From: Methylococcaceae bacterium
GTDB taxonomy: Bacteria; Pseudomonadota; Gammaproteobacteria; Methylococcales; Methylomonadaceae
Length of the DNA stretch: 41,570 bases
Assembly (NCBI GenBank): GCA_030627285.1
Contig: DAOUSJ010000007.1
Coordinates: 1 to 41,570, forward strand
Direction: 5' to 3'
In this document: in pieces, positions 10,670 through 20,287 of the stretch
Layout: every line of letters begins with the position of its first letter
Position numbering within the stretch: position 1 is the stretch's first letter
Program-made: the position numbers and the translations under genes
Notes under the pieces: model-generated
Seen by the model: the letters and a program-made list of their open reading frames with translations, nothing else
Told to the model about the DNA's origin: nothing
The model's database searches: none

Positions 10670-11304
10670 ATAAACATCGTTTTTCTAGTGCGGAATTAGA
10701 TGGAGTGTATAAGGCGATTTCCCAAAGACGTGATATACGCCATTTTTTGCCAGATCCAATTGATCCTGAAATTTTAATGCGTTTATTACAAGCTGCACAT
10801 CAAGCTGGTAGTGTAGGTTTAATGCAGCCTTGGAGATTTATTCGCATTACTAAATTAGAGTTACGCACAAAAATATATAACTTGGTTGAAATTGAACGTC
10901 AAGAAACTGCAATTGTATTGAATGAACGTAAAGATGAGTTTATGAAATTAAAAGTTGAAGGAGTTTTAGATTGTGCAGAATTATTAGTAGTTGCTTTAAC
11001 TGATAAACGTGAACAACACATTTTTGGTAGAAGAACTTTGCCTGAAATGGATGTTGCATCTACTGCTTGTGCAATTCAGAATATGTGGTTGGCAGCTAGA
11101 GCTGAAGGTTTGGGTTTGGGTTGGGTTTCATTGTTTGATCCCGATAAATTAATGCCATTATTAAATATGCCTATTGGAAGCAAGCCTTTAGCCATATTAT
11201 GCTTAGGTCATGTAACAGAATTTTATCCAAAGCCAATGTTGGAACTTGAGAAATGGGCAATAGCTAAACCTATAGGTGAATTTATTTCTGAAAATATCTG
11301 GTGA
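10666..11304 (+). CDS. bluB: 5,6-dimethylbenzimidazole synthase BluB
   Basis: Nitroreductase fold: ISQRRDIRHFLPDPI, AAHQAGSVGLMQPWRFI, RTLPEMDVASTACAIQNMWLAARAEGLGLGWVSLFDP; overlaps the cobS stop by 4 bp. Confidence 0.93.
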   Translation: MNKHRFSSAELDGVYKAISQRRDIRHFLPDPIDPEILMRLLQAAHQAGSVGLMQPWRFIRITKLELRTKIYNLVEIERQETAIVLNERKDEFMKLKVEGVLDCAELLVVALTDKREQHIFGRRTLPEMDVASTACAIQNMWLAARAEGLGLGWVSLFDPDKLMPLLNMPIGSKPLAILCLGHVTEFYPKPMLELEKWAIAKPIGEFISENIW

Positions 11305-11306
11305 TT

Positions 11307-11786
11307 TTAAGCTTGAATATAAACTCTAGTTTGAGTAGTAACTTTATCAAATAATTGCACAATATCAGCATTTTTCATTCTTATACAGCCATGAGATTCT
11401 GGTTTACCTTGTAATAAATGATCTGGACTTCCATGAATATAAATATATCTCCAAGCAGAATCTACTGTTCCATAACGATTTTTGTAGCCCTCCAAACCTC
11501 CTAACCAAAGAATTCTACTTAAAATCCAATCTCTTTGTGGATATTGTAAAGCTAATTCTGAAGTATAAATTTCTCCAGTAATACGTCTACCAACAAATAC
11601 ACTATATATAGGTTTATTGAAGCCAATTTTTGCTCGAATTTTATGCCAACCTCTAGGAGTACATTCACTACCTGACTTTTCACCTAATCCATTTTTAGCT
11701 GTGGAAACTTCAAACTCTTGAATAACTTCATGATTATTAATTATTTGTAACTTCTGTAAATTAATATCTATCTTTAAATGATCCAT
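11307..11786 (-). CDS. L,D-transpeptidase (YkuD domain)
   Basis: YIHGSPDHLLQGKPESHGCIRMKNADIVQLFD catalytic HGxxx..SHGCIRM motif. Confidence 0.9.
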   Translation of the reverse strand: MDHLKIDINLQKLQIINNHEVIQEFEVSTAKNGLGEKSGSECTPRGWHKIRAKIGFNKPIYSVFVGRRITGEIYTSELALQYPQRDWILSRILWLGGLEGYKNRYGTVDSAWRYIYIHGSPDHLLQGKPESHGCIRMKNADIVQLFDKVTTQTRVYIQA

Positions 11787-11814
11787 ACCAACACTTTATA
11801 TATAAAACTTAGTC

Positions 11815-11849
11815 AAAAAAAAGCCCCACTACCAAAGTAGTGAGGCTTT
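11815..11849 (-). terminator. Rho-independent terminator of the pmoCAB operon
   Basis: Minus strand AGCCTCACTAC-TTTG-GTAGTGGGGCT (11-bp stem, one G-T wobble) followed by a run of T's. Confidence 0.85.
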
Positions 11850-11895
11850 CTAAATTCCTGTATCCAAAAAATAATCTTTTAGATATTTTCCTTTA

Positions 11896-13140
11896 TTAAA
11901 TAAAAGATGGAATTAATGGAGCATCTACTTGAACCATTTGACGGTCACCTTCTTCATTATAGAAGAATAATAAACCAGCAAAACGACTATCTGGATCATA
12001 GATCAAATCAGCTAAACGGTAGACTTCCCATGCAGCATCAGAAGCAGTTACTTCAACAGTTCTAGTTTCACCTGGAGCTAGAGGACTATTATCAGAAACT
12101 GTTAAGCCTTCTTCAGCTAATAAATCATCTGGATAGCCAGTTTCATCTTCAGCAACGTCTGAATCTAAGAAACGAACCGATGCTGTCATGAATTCGCCTA
12201 AACGAACTGGAGCATCACCATCATTAGTAATGGTTAAGGTCATTTGCATAGCACGACCTGGAACACGATAAGTAGCGTCTTCAACTTTAACACTAACCGT
12301 TGTTTCAGGCATTTCAAGTGATTGAATGCCACGCATTAAACCAGCTTGAAGCGGTGTAGTTACAGGATATTTCTCAGCAGTCATTCCCATAGAAGTAGCA
12401 ACGATAGCAATTGTTCCTACTGCGAAACCAATACCAATTTTTTTGTCAGTACCAGAAATCAAGCTATCAGCTTTACCACTAGTAATAGCAATATGGCGTG
12501 GAACAAATAATGGGCGTCTAATCCAGAAAGCTAACCATGCCAAACCTAAAGCATACCAGAAAGCATGCCAGAAATAGATATTGTCTAATCCATAAGTTTC
12601 CAAGTTAATAGTTTCACCAGTTAACGTAGTGATATTATTAACAAAATCACCCATTGAACCAGTTATCGTTACCCATTTACCTGGACCAATGATAGGACCA
12701 CCGCCCTCAACATTCATCATGGTATGAATATGCCAGTCACCTGGACGACGAGCTTTTAATAAAACTTTAAACTCATAAGTTTCACCTAATTCTAATGACA
12801 CAGAACGAGGAACTAATTGTCCACCGATCCAAGATCCTGCACGAATAAATACAGGTCCTGGAATACCAATGTTCAAGAAAGAAACTTCTGGCTTATCAAC
12901 TGTTTCTGGCCATCCAGCAAATACGTGGAATTTTCCAGAAATAGTCATAGTTTCATTTACTGCAACTTCATCTTTTGACCAGTTTAAGTCAAACCAATGA
13001 ATAGTACGCATCCGCATGAAAGCCGCTTGCGATTTTTCACCATGAGCAGACGCGGTTGGTGCATGTAACATTGCCGCTGAAAGCGTTGTTAAAAGTGCAA
13101 CAAAAGATAATTTCGCAACTCTATTTTTTATTATTTTCAT
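11896..13140 (-). CDS. pmoB: Particulate methane monooxygenase subunit B
   Basis: Signal peptide ...TASAHGEKSQAAFMRMRTIHWFDLNW; cupredoxin ligands (mature N-terminal His, DWHIHTMMNVEGGGP). SD GAGGAGG just upstream of the ATG at 13140; the 13191 start is spurious. Confidence 0.96.
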   Translation of the reverse strand: MKIIKNRVAKLSFVALLTTLSAAMLHAPTASAHGEKSQAAFMRMRTIHWFDLNWSKDEVAVNETMTISGKFHVFAGWPETVDKPEVSFLNIGIPGPVFIRAGSWIGGQLVPRSVSLELGETYEFKVLLKARRPGDWHIHTMMNVEGGGPIIGPGKWVTITGSMGDFVNNITTLTGETINLETYGLDNIYFWHAFWYALGLAWLAFWIRRPLFVPRHIAITSGKADSLISGTDKKIGIGFAVGTIAIVATSMGMTAEKYPVTTPLQAGLMRGIQSLEMPETTVSVKVEDATYRVPGRAMQMTLTITNDGDAPVRLGEFMTASVRFLDSDVAEDETGYPDDLLAEEGLTVSDNSPLAPGETRTVEVTASDAAWEVYRLADLIYDPDSRFAGLLFFYNEEGDRQMVQVDAPLIPSFI

Positions 13141-13235
13141 ATATCCTCCTCTATCACTAGAGAATCTAAAATTTTTTAGATCATCTGGCAATAATACAAA
13201 TCATTGCCAGCTCTAAACTAAATAAATAGTTCTAT

Positions 13236-13982
13236 TTAAATATCGCCTTCGATAAAATCAGTTTTCGAAAACCATTTACCAAAGAAATGCCATAAGAAAT
13301 AAATAATTATACATACGAAACCAGAGAAGAACGCTGATACAGGTGCAACATCTTTACCGAAGGTTCTTAATGTACCTTTTTCAACCATTCTAATGTACTC
13401 AGGAGTACCAGTACGTACGTAATGGTAACCTTGTAAATCAGCTAAAGTCATCATCATACCGTTATATTCAACAGGTACGTGTAATGGCGCAATAATTGGC
13501 CAGTTACCAGGGTAGAATATTAAACCGTATGCTAAACCACCAACAATCGCAGTTAATGTCATGCTTCCAGAAAGCATTAATACAACATCAAGAATAATCG
13601 CACCAGGAATTAGGTTAGATGGGAAACAAAAGTTTACTGGGAAATAAGTCCATCCCCAGAAATTTAAATATCTGTTAATCCACTCGCCTAATAGAAGAGC
13701 TAAAACAGAAACTACAGCACCGAAAGGTAGACGGTAACGCCACCATAAACATGATTGAACAGCGGCTGGGAACGTAATAGATACAATAGGTGCTACGGTT
13801 ACCCATAGACGTCTATCTTTCCAATCACTCCAAAAATCCCAGTCTCCACCTGTTAACATATAGTGAATGTGATATCCACCAAGAACAGCAAAGAATAATG
13901 TGAAAAGAATCATCCAGTCAAACGTGCGAGAAACTTGTACCGCTTCTGCGCGAGATCGTACAGCTGATTGAGATGCGCTCAT
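13236..13982 (-). CDS. pmoA: Particulate methane monooxygenase subunit A
   Basis: GGDWDFWSDWKDRRLWVTVAPI, NFWGWTYFPVNFCFPS, ...RTGTPEYIRMVEKGTLRTFGKDVAPVSAFFSGF typical PmoA motifs. Confidence 0.97.
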   Translation of the reverse strand: MSASQSAVRSRAEAVQVSRTFDWMILFTLFFAVLGGYHIHYMLTGGDWDFWSDWKDRRLWVTVAPIVSITFPAAVQSCLWWRYRLPFGAVVSVLALLLGEWINRYLNFWGWTYFPVNFCFPSNLIPGAIILDVVLMLSGSMTLTAIVGGLAYGLIFYPGNWPIIAPLHVPVEYNGMMMTLADLQGYHYVRTGTPEYIRMVEKGTLRTFGKDVAPVSAFFSGFVCIIIYFLWHFFGKWFSKTDFIEGDI

Positions 13983-14120
13983 TAGCTTACCCCCTAAAAA
14001 TTAAAATTATATTTTTTATATTTAACTATCTTTTATCTTAAAACAATCCACCCACAAAATTATAAATGGATGGAGTATCCTAGGAGATAGTTTTTTTACT
14101 TTAAATAAAGAACTATGATA

Positions 14121-14873
14121 TTAAGCTAAGTCTTTTTTAAGTAATCTTGTAATTGTCATAACTTCTGTGTTCACAACACCCATAATTGCAAGTGCAGCCC
14201 AACCGAAGAATACAAACCCATAATGTAATGGTGCAACGAATAATTCTTCCATAAACCAGAAAGTATGACCCCATTCGTTTAAGCCAACATTAGGTAAAAT
14301 CATGAAAGGTCCGATTACAGAAACCATATACATCAAGTGTAAACCTTCTTGGTAAGTAGGTAATCTTGTTTTTGCATATAAGAAAGCTGAAACACCAGTA
14401 ATGATGTAAATTGGGTATGACAAATAGAATTCAATGATGTGACTTGGTGTAAAGTCAGTATCACGAACAATTGTTTGATGCCATGTACCATCTTGCTCTG
14501 TGAAGTAAGAAGCACCCCAATAAATAGCCCAACCGTACATAACTAACCATGTCCAGTGAGTAAAATGTCTTCTTAATTCTTCACGAGGTGTAATTGACAT
14601 TACTTTACGATCACGACTTTTCCAGATATATCCCCATAACACAGAAGCAGTCAAAACTTCTAGCGTTAATTCAATATATAAGAAATTCATCCAATACGTT
14701 TCAAATTCTGGAGCGAATGAATCTAAGCCAGCTGACCAGCCATAAACACCTTCATACCAACGAACCCAAGAATAAAAAACAAGATATAAAAGAAGTCCTA
14801 AAACAACGTTTCTTCTATTTAAAAGCGGTGCTTCTGCAGCATCTGCTTTCACTGACTCAGTTGTAGCAGCCAT
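14121..14873 (-). CDS. pmoC: Particulate methane monooxygenase subunit C
   Basis: WVRWYEGVYGWSAGLDSFAPEFETYWMNFLYIE; D-x3-H-x12-H site (QDGTWHQTIVRDTDFTPSH) and N-x3-H-x13-H site (LNEWGHTFWFMEELFVAPLH); SD AGGAGG upstream. Confidence 0.97.
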   Translation of the reverse strand: MAATTESVKADAAEAPLLNRRNVVLGLLLYLVFYSWVRWYEGVYGWSAGLDSFAPEFETYWMNFLYIELTLEVLTASVLWGYIWKSRDRKVMSITPREELRRHFTHWTWLVMYGWAIYWGASYFTEQDGTWHQTIVRDTDFTPSHIIEFYLSYPIYIITGVSAFLYAKTRLPTYQEGLHLMYMVSVIGPFMILPNVGLNEWGHTFWFMEELFVAPLHYGFVFFGWAALAIMGVVNTEVMTITRLLKKDLA

Positions 14874-15000
14874 TTCTACCTCCTAAAAAATTTTACAATC
14901 TCAACTCTATTAAAAGATGAGTATTATTTATACATCCTGAAAAAATAAAGTCCCTAAAAAACATAATAGAAACTAATACAGATTCCTTACTGTATTGCGA

Positions 15001-15028
15001 AGTTTACCAGTTCAAGCGTTTATGTCAA
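15001..15028 (-). promoter_or_regulatory. Candidate sigma70-like promoter upstream of pmoC
   Basis: Minus strand TTGACA (15023-15028), 16-nt spacer, TAAACT (15001-15006); ~125 bp upstream of the pmoC ATG. Confidence 0.5.
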
Positions 15029-15077
15029 GGTAAAAAATTAGATATTTTATAACGGTCTTTCATGCCTAGATAATTAA

Positions 15078-16058
15078 TCATTCAGTAAAGTTATTTTTTG
15101 CATAATTCATTGCGCCAATTAAGGCTGCATCAGAATTAATACATACCCTAATTGAAATTTTAGATAACATTTCACTATATCTACCTTTAGCCAAAAATCC
15201 TTGCATAAAAGTATTTTGTTGAATTATTGGTAATATTTTTGCTGCAATTCCTCCAGCTAAAACAATTCCTCCATATGGTAAGCATTTAAGTGCCAGATTA
15301 CCTGCTTCTGCGCCATAAATTCGACAAAATAAATCTAAAGCTCGAATACAAATAGCGTCACTCCCATTTATGCAATTTTCACTAATAACTGCTGCTGGAT
15401 CTTGAATTTGCATTTGTTGTTCAATTACACTATTAACTGTATTAGGAGCTAAACTTTGCAAAAATCGATAAATATTTACTAAGCCATCACCAGAAATCAA
15501 ACGTTCGTAACTAACATGTTCTGGATAAATTTTCATTAAATACTGCAATAATAAAATTTCTTCAGATGTATTGGGAGCAAAATCACTGTGTCCACCCTCA
15601 GTTGCTACAACATGATGTTTAATTCCATCCCATGTAACTATAGCTTCGCCTAATCCAGTTCCAGCTGCCAAAATCGCTATATTGGATTCTTTAACTATAC
15701 TTTGAGGATTTAATTCTACAAAATTTTGCGGGGATAAATTTAATATTCCCCAAGCTGTAGCTTCAAGATCATTTAACAAAAAAACCTTATTCGTGCCAGT
15801 TTGTTGTGCAATCACATCTGCTTTTAACACCCATGGTAAATTTGTAGTATTACAAACACCATCAATTACCGGTCCTGCAATTCCAAGACACACAATTGCA
15901 AGATTTTCATTACCTAAAAATTCAGTTAACAAAGATTCAAAAGTATCAAAGTTTCCACTAGCAAACTGTTGTTTTTTAATACATTCCCAAGTTTTATTTA
16001 CATATTCGTATACAGCTAATAAAGTCTTAGTACCACCAATATCACCAGCTAAAATCAT
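15078..16058 (-). CDS. glk: Glucokinase
   Basis: LAGDIGGTKTLLAVYE, VCLGIAGPV, LLNDLEATAWG, LAAGTGLGEAIV, ATEGGHSDFAPN, VLAGGIAAKILP. Confidence 0.93.
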   Translation of the reverse strand: MILAGDIGGTKTLLAVYEYVNKTWECIKKQQFASGNFDTFESLLTEFLGNENLAIVCLGIAGPVIDGVCNTTNLPWVLKADVIAQQTGTNKVFLLNDLEATAWGILNLSPQNFVELNPQSIVKESNIAILAAGTGLGEAIVTWDGIKHHVVATEGGHSDFAPNTSEEILLLQYLMKIYPEHVSYERLISGDGLVNIYRFLQSLAPNTVNSVIEQQMQIQDPAAVISENCINGSDAICIRALDLFCRIYGAEAGNLALKCLPYGGIVLAGGIAAKILPIIQQNTFMQGFLAKGRYSEMLSKISIRVCINSDAALIGAMNYAKNNFTE

Positions 16059-16513
16059 TATTTTGCCTCATAACTATTAAAAACTTTATACTGTGCATCT
16101 TTATCAAAACTAATTACTTGAAAAGCATCTTTTTTATTCCCCATTTCCATTCCTGGAGTTCCAACTGGCATTCCAGGTACAGAAATTCCCAAAACCTTAG
16201 GTTTTAAATTCAATAATTTTTTAATATCTTGCGCAGGCACATGCCCCTCAACTGCATAACCACCTATAATAGCTGTATGGCAAGAATTCATATTTTTAGG
16301 TACTGCATACTTAGCTTTAATCCCTAAAATTTCTGTAGTTACAACATCATTCACTTTAAAATCATGCTCTTTTAAATGCGCAATCCATTTACTACAACAA
16401 CTACAAGTAGGACTTCTATGAACTGTTATTTCTAGAGGATCTGTTATTTTCTCTTCTGCATTAATTCCAAAACTTGCACCTAACAAACCAATTATTAGAA
16501 ATAATTTTGACAT
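16058..16513 (-). CDS. DUF411 family periplasmic metal-binding protein
   Basis: Signal peptide, HRSPTCSCCSKWIAHLKEHDFKVNDV, MNSCHTAIIGGYAVEGHVPAQDIKKLL, GISVPGMPVGTPGMEMG; stop overlaps glk start. Confidence 0.88.
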   Translation of the reverse strand: MSKLFLIIGLLGASFGINAEEKITDPLEITVHRSPTCSCCSKWIAHLKEHDFKVNDVVTTEILGIKAKYAVPKNMNSCHTAIIGGYAVEGHVPAQDIKKLLNLKPKVLGISVPGMPVGTPGMEMGNKKDAFQVISFDKDAQYKVFNSYEAK

Positions 16514-16584
16514 GATTATCCTTTATATAATCTTAAAATATATAAATAAACCATAATTAATACACTTAAAGCAAGAATTCAAAC

Positions 16585-17652
16585 TCAAGTAAGATGATAT
16601 TGCGCACTATATTTATGTACCGCGCCCACCATAGCTTTAACATGTTCAGGATTTACATCAGGTAAAATTCCATGTCCTAAATTAAATACATGTCCAGAAC
16701 CATACCCATATTTAGCCAAAATAGTTTTAACTTTTTCTACAATAATATCGGGCTGAGCATACAATGCTATTGGATCTAAATTACCTTGCAAAGCTACTTT
16801 ATTTCCAACACGCTCACGAGCTATAGCAATATCAGTTTGCCAATCCAAACCTACAGCATCAAATCCAACATTACTAATGGATTCTAACCATTGACCGCCA
16901 CCTTTAGTAAAAAATATTGTGGGAACTTTAGTGCCATCTATATCAGTATTTAATAATGATCTAACTTGCTGTGCATAAGCCAAGGAAAATTGTTTATATT
17001 CTTCAGTTGCTAAAATTCCACCCCAAGTATCAAATAACATCACTGCTTGCGCGCCAGCAGCAATTTGCGCATTTAAATAACTAGCTACTGACTGAGCTAA
17101 TTTATCCAACATTTGATGCATTAATTTTGGCTCGTTATACATCAAAGCCTTAGTTTTTTGAAAAGTTTTACTACTACCACCTTCAACCATATAAGTAGCT
17201 AAAGTCCATGGACTACCCGCAAAACCAATTAATGGAACTCGACCTTGCAAATTTTTGCGAATTAATCTAACCGCATCAGTCACATATTTTAATTCTATTT
17301 CAGGATCTGGAATTGGCAATGCTTTAATATCCGCAACCGTTTTAATCGGATGCTTAAATTTTGGACCTTCACCTTCAACAAAATACAAACCTAAACCCAT
17401 AGCATCGGGAATAGTTAAAATATCTGAAAATAAAATTGCTGCATCAAAATCAAATCTTGCTAAGGGCTGTAAAGTAACTTCACAAGCTAATTCAGGATTA
17501 GTACATAAATTTAAGAAACTCCCAGCTTGTTCACGAATTTGACGATATTCAGGTAAATAACGTCCAGCTTGACGCATCATCCAAATAGGTGTTCTATCAA
17601 TAGGTTGTTTTAATAAAGCTTTAAGAAAAATATCGTTGATTAAATTAGTCAT
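16585..17652 (-). CDS. hemE: Uroporphyrinogen decarboxylase
   Basis: [73 protein letters not shown]. Confidence 0.97.
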   Translation of the reverse strand: MTNLINDIFLKALLKQPIDRTPIWMMRQAGRYLPEYRQIREQAGSFLNLCTNPELACEVTLQPLARFDFDAAILFSDILTIPDAMGLGLYFVEGEGPKFKHPIKTVADIKALPIPDPEIELKYVTDAVRLIRKNLQGRVPLIGFAGSPWTLATYMVEGGSSKTFQKTKALMYNEPKLMHQMLDKLAQSVASYLNAQIAAGAQAVMLFDTWGGILATEEYKQFSLAYAQQVRSLLNTDIDGTKVPTIFFTKGGGQWLESISNVGFDAVGLDWQTDIAIARERVGNKVALQGNLDPIALYAQPDIIVEKVKTILAKYGYGSGHVFNLGHGILPDVNPEHVKAMVGAVHKYSAQYHLT

Positions 17653-17740
17653 TATGTGAATATTTAGGAAGGAATTAAAAACACAAAATCAAGCCTAGCA
17701 AATATTCCAGCTTAATTGTGATACTACAATGCAGAATTTA

Positions 17741-18625
17741 TTATAAATTGTATAAAAAATTTTGGAGCTGCAAAAACCAAGTTTCCAATATAGATTCTTG
17801 AATTTTATGCTCTTCGGTTAACAGATTTGTTATTGATTCCAGTAGTGAATAACTTACATATAATTGATCGAATGCAATAATAAACAAAATACCTGCTACC
17901 AATAAATAACTATAGAGAATTTTTTTAAAACGACGTTTTTGCGCTAATAACCTTTGTTCAACAACATGTAAAATATTTCTAGGTATTCCACGTGATTGTT
18001 TAAATAATTTGTTTACCAAACTAGAATTAATATCTTCTGCTAATAAATCCAATTCTGAAGTTTTGGTTAAACTATATAAATAGCCACCTATTTGGGATTT
18101 TTTTAATACCGGTATTTCAATAAAATAACAATTATCCAAACCATTATCAGTTATATGTTTAAGATATACTTGCGGCTTGGTTAAAACAAATATTAACCTA
18201 AGTACCGGATTCATAATTGCATATTCAAGCAGTTGATTAATCAAACCATCATTTAAAAACATCGCATTATCTAATGCTAAAATAATTTTTTGCTGGTGTG
18301 ATTGATAAGAATTCATCATTGAAGATAAATCTTGGTCTTGTAACTCAGGACTAGCTGCGATTAAAGTATGAATTAATTGAGTTTTTATAGCTTCTAAACT
18401 CAATTTGTCATTCCCATTAAGCAAACAAATTGAGCCAATATAATTACATTTATCATGTAGATATTGTAGAAATGTAGTTTTACCAACACCTTTTTTACCA
18501 CACAAAATAATCTGTTCAGTTTGGTTAGAAATTATTCTTTCTAATAAGGAAAAATTTTCAGTCCGTTCCTGAGAAATAAAATCTAATAATTCATCCGTTG
18601 ATTTATACACAATATCAACAACCAC
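17741..18625 (-). CDS. AAA ATPase in the DamX position, with C-terminal TM helix and no recognisable SPOR domain
   Basis: Walker A LCGKKGVGKTTFL, ExeA/DamX-like ATPase core, TM segment YSYLLVAGILFIIAF near the C-terminus; directly downstream of aroB. Confidence 0.7.
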   Translation of the reverse strand: MVVDIVYKSTDELLDFISQERTENFSLLERIISNQTEQIILCGKKGVGKTTFLQYLHDKCNYIGSICLLNGNDKLSLEAIKTQLIHTLIAASPELQDQDLSSMMNSYQSHQQKIILALDNAMFLNDGLINQLLEYAIMNPVLRLIFVLTKPQVYLKHITDNGLDNCYFIEIPVLKKSQIGGYLYSLTKTSELDLLAEDINSSLVNKLFKQSRGIPRNILHVVEQRLLAQKRRFKKILYSYLLVAGILFIIAFDQLYVSYSLLESITNLLTEEHKIQESILETWFLQLQNFLYNL

Positions 18626-19704
18626 TAATCAGCATTATAGCTATTAAGAACTTGCATAAGTAATGAAGTTTCAACTGCCATAGGCAAACAAGCCGTGCCA
18701 ATTGCATGTAAACAAATCACCCGAATATCCCCATTGATATTTTTTTTATCTACTGACATTAACTCAACATAAGTTTGTGCAGACATATCTTTAGGTGCTG
18801 TTACACATAAACCAGTTTTTTCAAATATATTTTTAATCCGCAAAACATCTGCAGCAGTTAAATAACCTAATTGTTGCGACAATAATGCAGCTTGACACAT
18901 GCCAATTGCTATAGCTTCTCCATGTAAATACTTTCCATAACCCATGCCAGTTTCAATTGCATGTCCAAAAGTATGCCCAAAATTTAAAATTGCACGAATA
19001 CCAGTTTCCATTTCATCTTGAGAAACAATTTCCGCCTTATTAATACAGGATCTTTCAATTGCAAAAGCTAATGCCGCTGAATCTCGCAACAGTAATTTTT
19101 CTATATTATTTTCTAACCAAATAAAAAATTCTATATCACGAATTAATCCATATTTGATTACTTCAGCAATCCCAGCTGCTAATTGACGATCATCTAAACT
19201 GGCTAATACTTGAGTGTCTATAATTACAGCTTGCGGTTGATGAAAAGCTCCAATCATATTTTTACCTAATATATGATTGACTCCAGTTTTACCGCCTACA
19301 GATGAATCAACTTGCGCCAATAAAGTTGTAGGAATTTGAATGAAGGCAATTCCACGTTGATAACAAGCCGCAGCAAAGCCTCCCATATCTCCAATAACTC
19401 CACCACCTAAAGCACATAAAGTGGCATTGCGACTAAATTTTTTTTCTAATAAAAATGTGAAAATAGTTTCTACATAAGCTAAAGTTTTATAATTTTCACC
19501 ATCTGGCAAAACAATAGTTTCAACTTGATAAGCCTCTAATTGTTGCATAACTAAAGCTAAATACAACGGTTCAATCGTAGTATTAGTTACAATAACTACT
19601 TGTTTTGACTTAATATGTTGTTCAAATAAATTATCTTTGAATAAATTCTCACCTATATATATAGGATAACTTCTTGAACCTAAAGCAACTTGTAATTGTT
19701 TCAT
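18625..19704 (-). CDS. aroB: 3-dehydroquinate synthase
   Basis: LPDGENYKTL, LGGGVIGDMGGFAAACYQRGI, IPTTLLAQVDSSVGGKTGVNH, GHTFGHAIE, LHGEAIAIGM, DKKN. Confidence 0.96.
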   Translation of the reverse strand: MKQLQVALGSRSYPIYIGENLFKDNLFEQHIKSKQVVIVTNTTIEPLYLALVMQQLEAYQVETIVLPDGENYKTLAYVETIFTFLLEKKFSRNATLCALGGGVIGDMGGFAAACYQRGIAFIQIPTTLLAQVDSSVGGKTGVNHILGKNMIGAFHQPQAVIIDTQVLASLDDRQLAAGIAEVIKYGLIRDIEFFIWLENNIEKLLLRDSAALAFAIERSCINKAEIVSQDEMETGIRAILNFGHTFGHAIETGMGYGKYLHGEAIAIGMCQAALLSQQLGYLTAADVLRIKNIFEKTGLCVTAPKDMSAQTYVELMSVDKKNINGDIRVICLHAIGTACLPMAVETSLLMQVLNSYNAD

Positions 19705-19711
19705 AACACAT

Positions 19712-20233
19712 TTAATTATGTTGTTGATATGCTTCCAAAATTTTATTAACTAAAACTTTACTTTGAATTTCATCAGTATTTATTTCAAAATCCGCACACT
19801 CTAAATATAATGCTTCTCGATATTGAGATAATTTTTCCAATTCTGCTTGCGGGTTAGATTTATTCAATAAAGGTCGTTGATTATCCCTACGAGTACGCTG
19901 CAAAATTTTCTCAATAGAACAATGCAAATACACCACAAAGCCATTTTGCATTAATAATTGCCGGTTTTTTTCCTGTAAAATAGCACCGCCACCTGTAGCT
20001 AAAACAATGCCTTTGATATCTACCAGCTCAGTTAAAATTTTTTGTTCTCGCTGCCGAAAACCATCCTCACCCTCATATTCGAAAATAGTAGGGATATCCA
20101 CCCCAGTACTTTCTTCAATAGCTTTATCGCTATCATAAAAAGGCAATTTTAACGCACCTGCTAAATGCCTACCAATAGTAGTTTTACCTACTCCCATAAG
20201 ACCAATTAAATAAATATTTTCTGATTGTTGCAT
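19712..20233 (-). CDS. aroK: Shikimate kinase
   Basis: IYLIGLMGVGKTTIGRHLA, FYDSDKAIEESTG, GEDGFRQREQKIL, LATGGGAIL, RPLL. Confidence 0.96.
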   Translation of the reverse strand: MQQSENIYLIGLMGVGKTTIGRHLAGALKLPFYDSDKAIEESTGVDIPTIFEYEGEDGFRQREQKILTELVDIKGIVLATGGGAILQEKNRQLLMQNGFVVYLHCSIEKILQRTRRDNQRPLLNKSNPQAELEKLSQYREALYLECADFEINTDEIQSKVLVNKILEAYQQHN

Positions 20234-20287
20234 AGCTATATTAAAAGGATAGTTTCACACCACCTTTTCACCTAAGTTGAAATGTTA

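Noticed and set aside
14333-14866. Small ORFs overlapping pmoC on both strands
   Set aside because: Out-of-frame readings within a conserved membrane protein gene.
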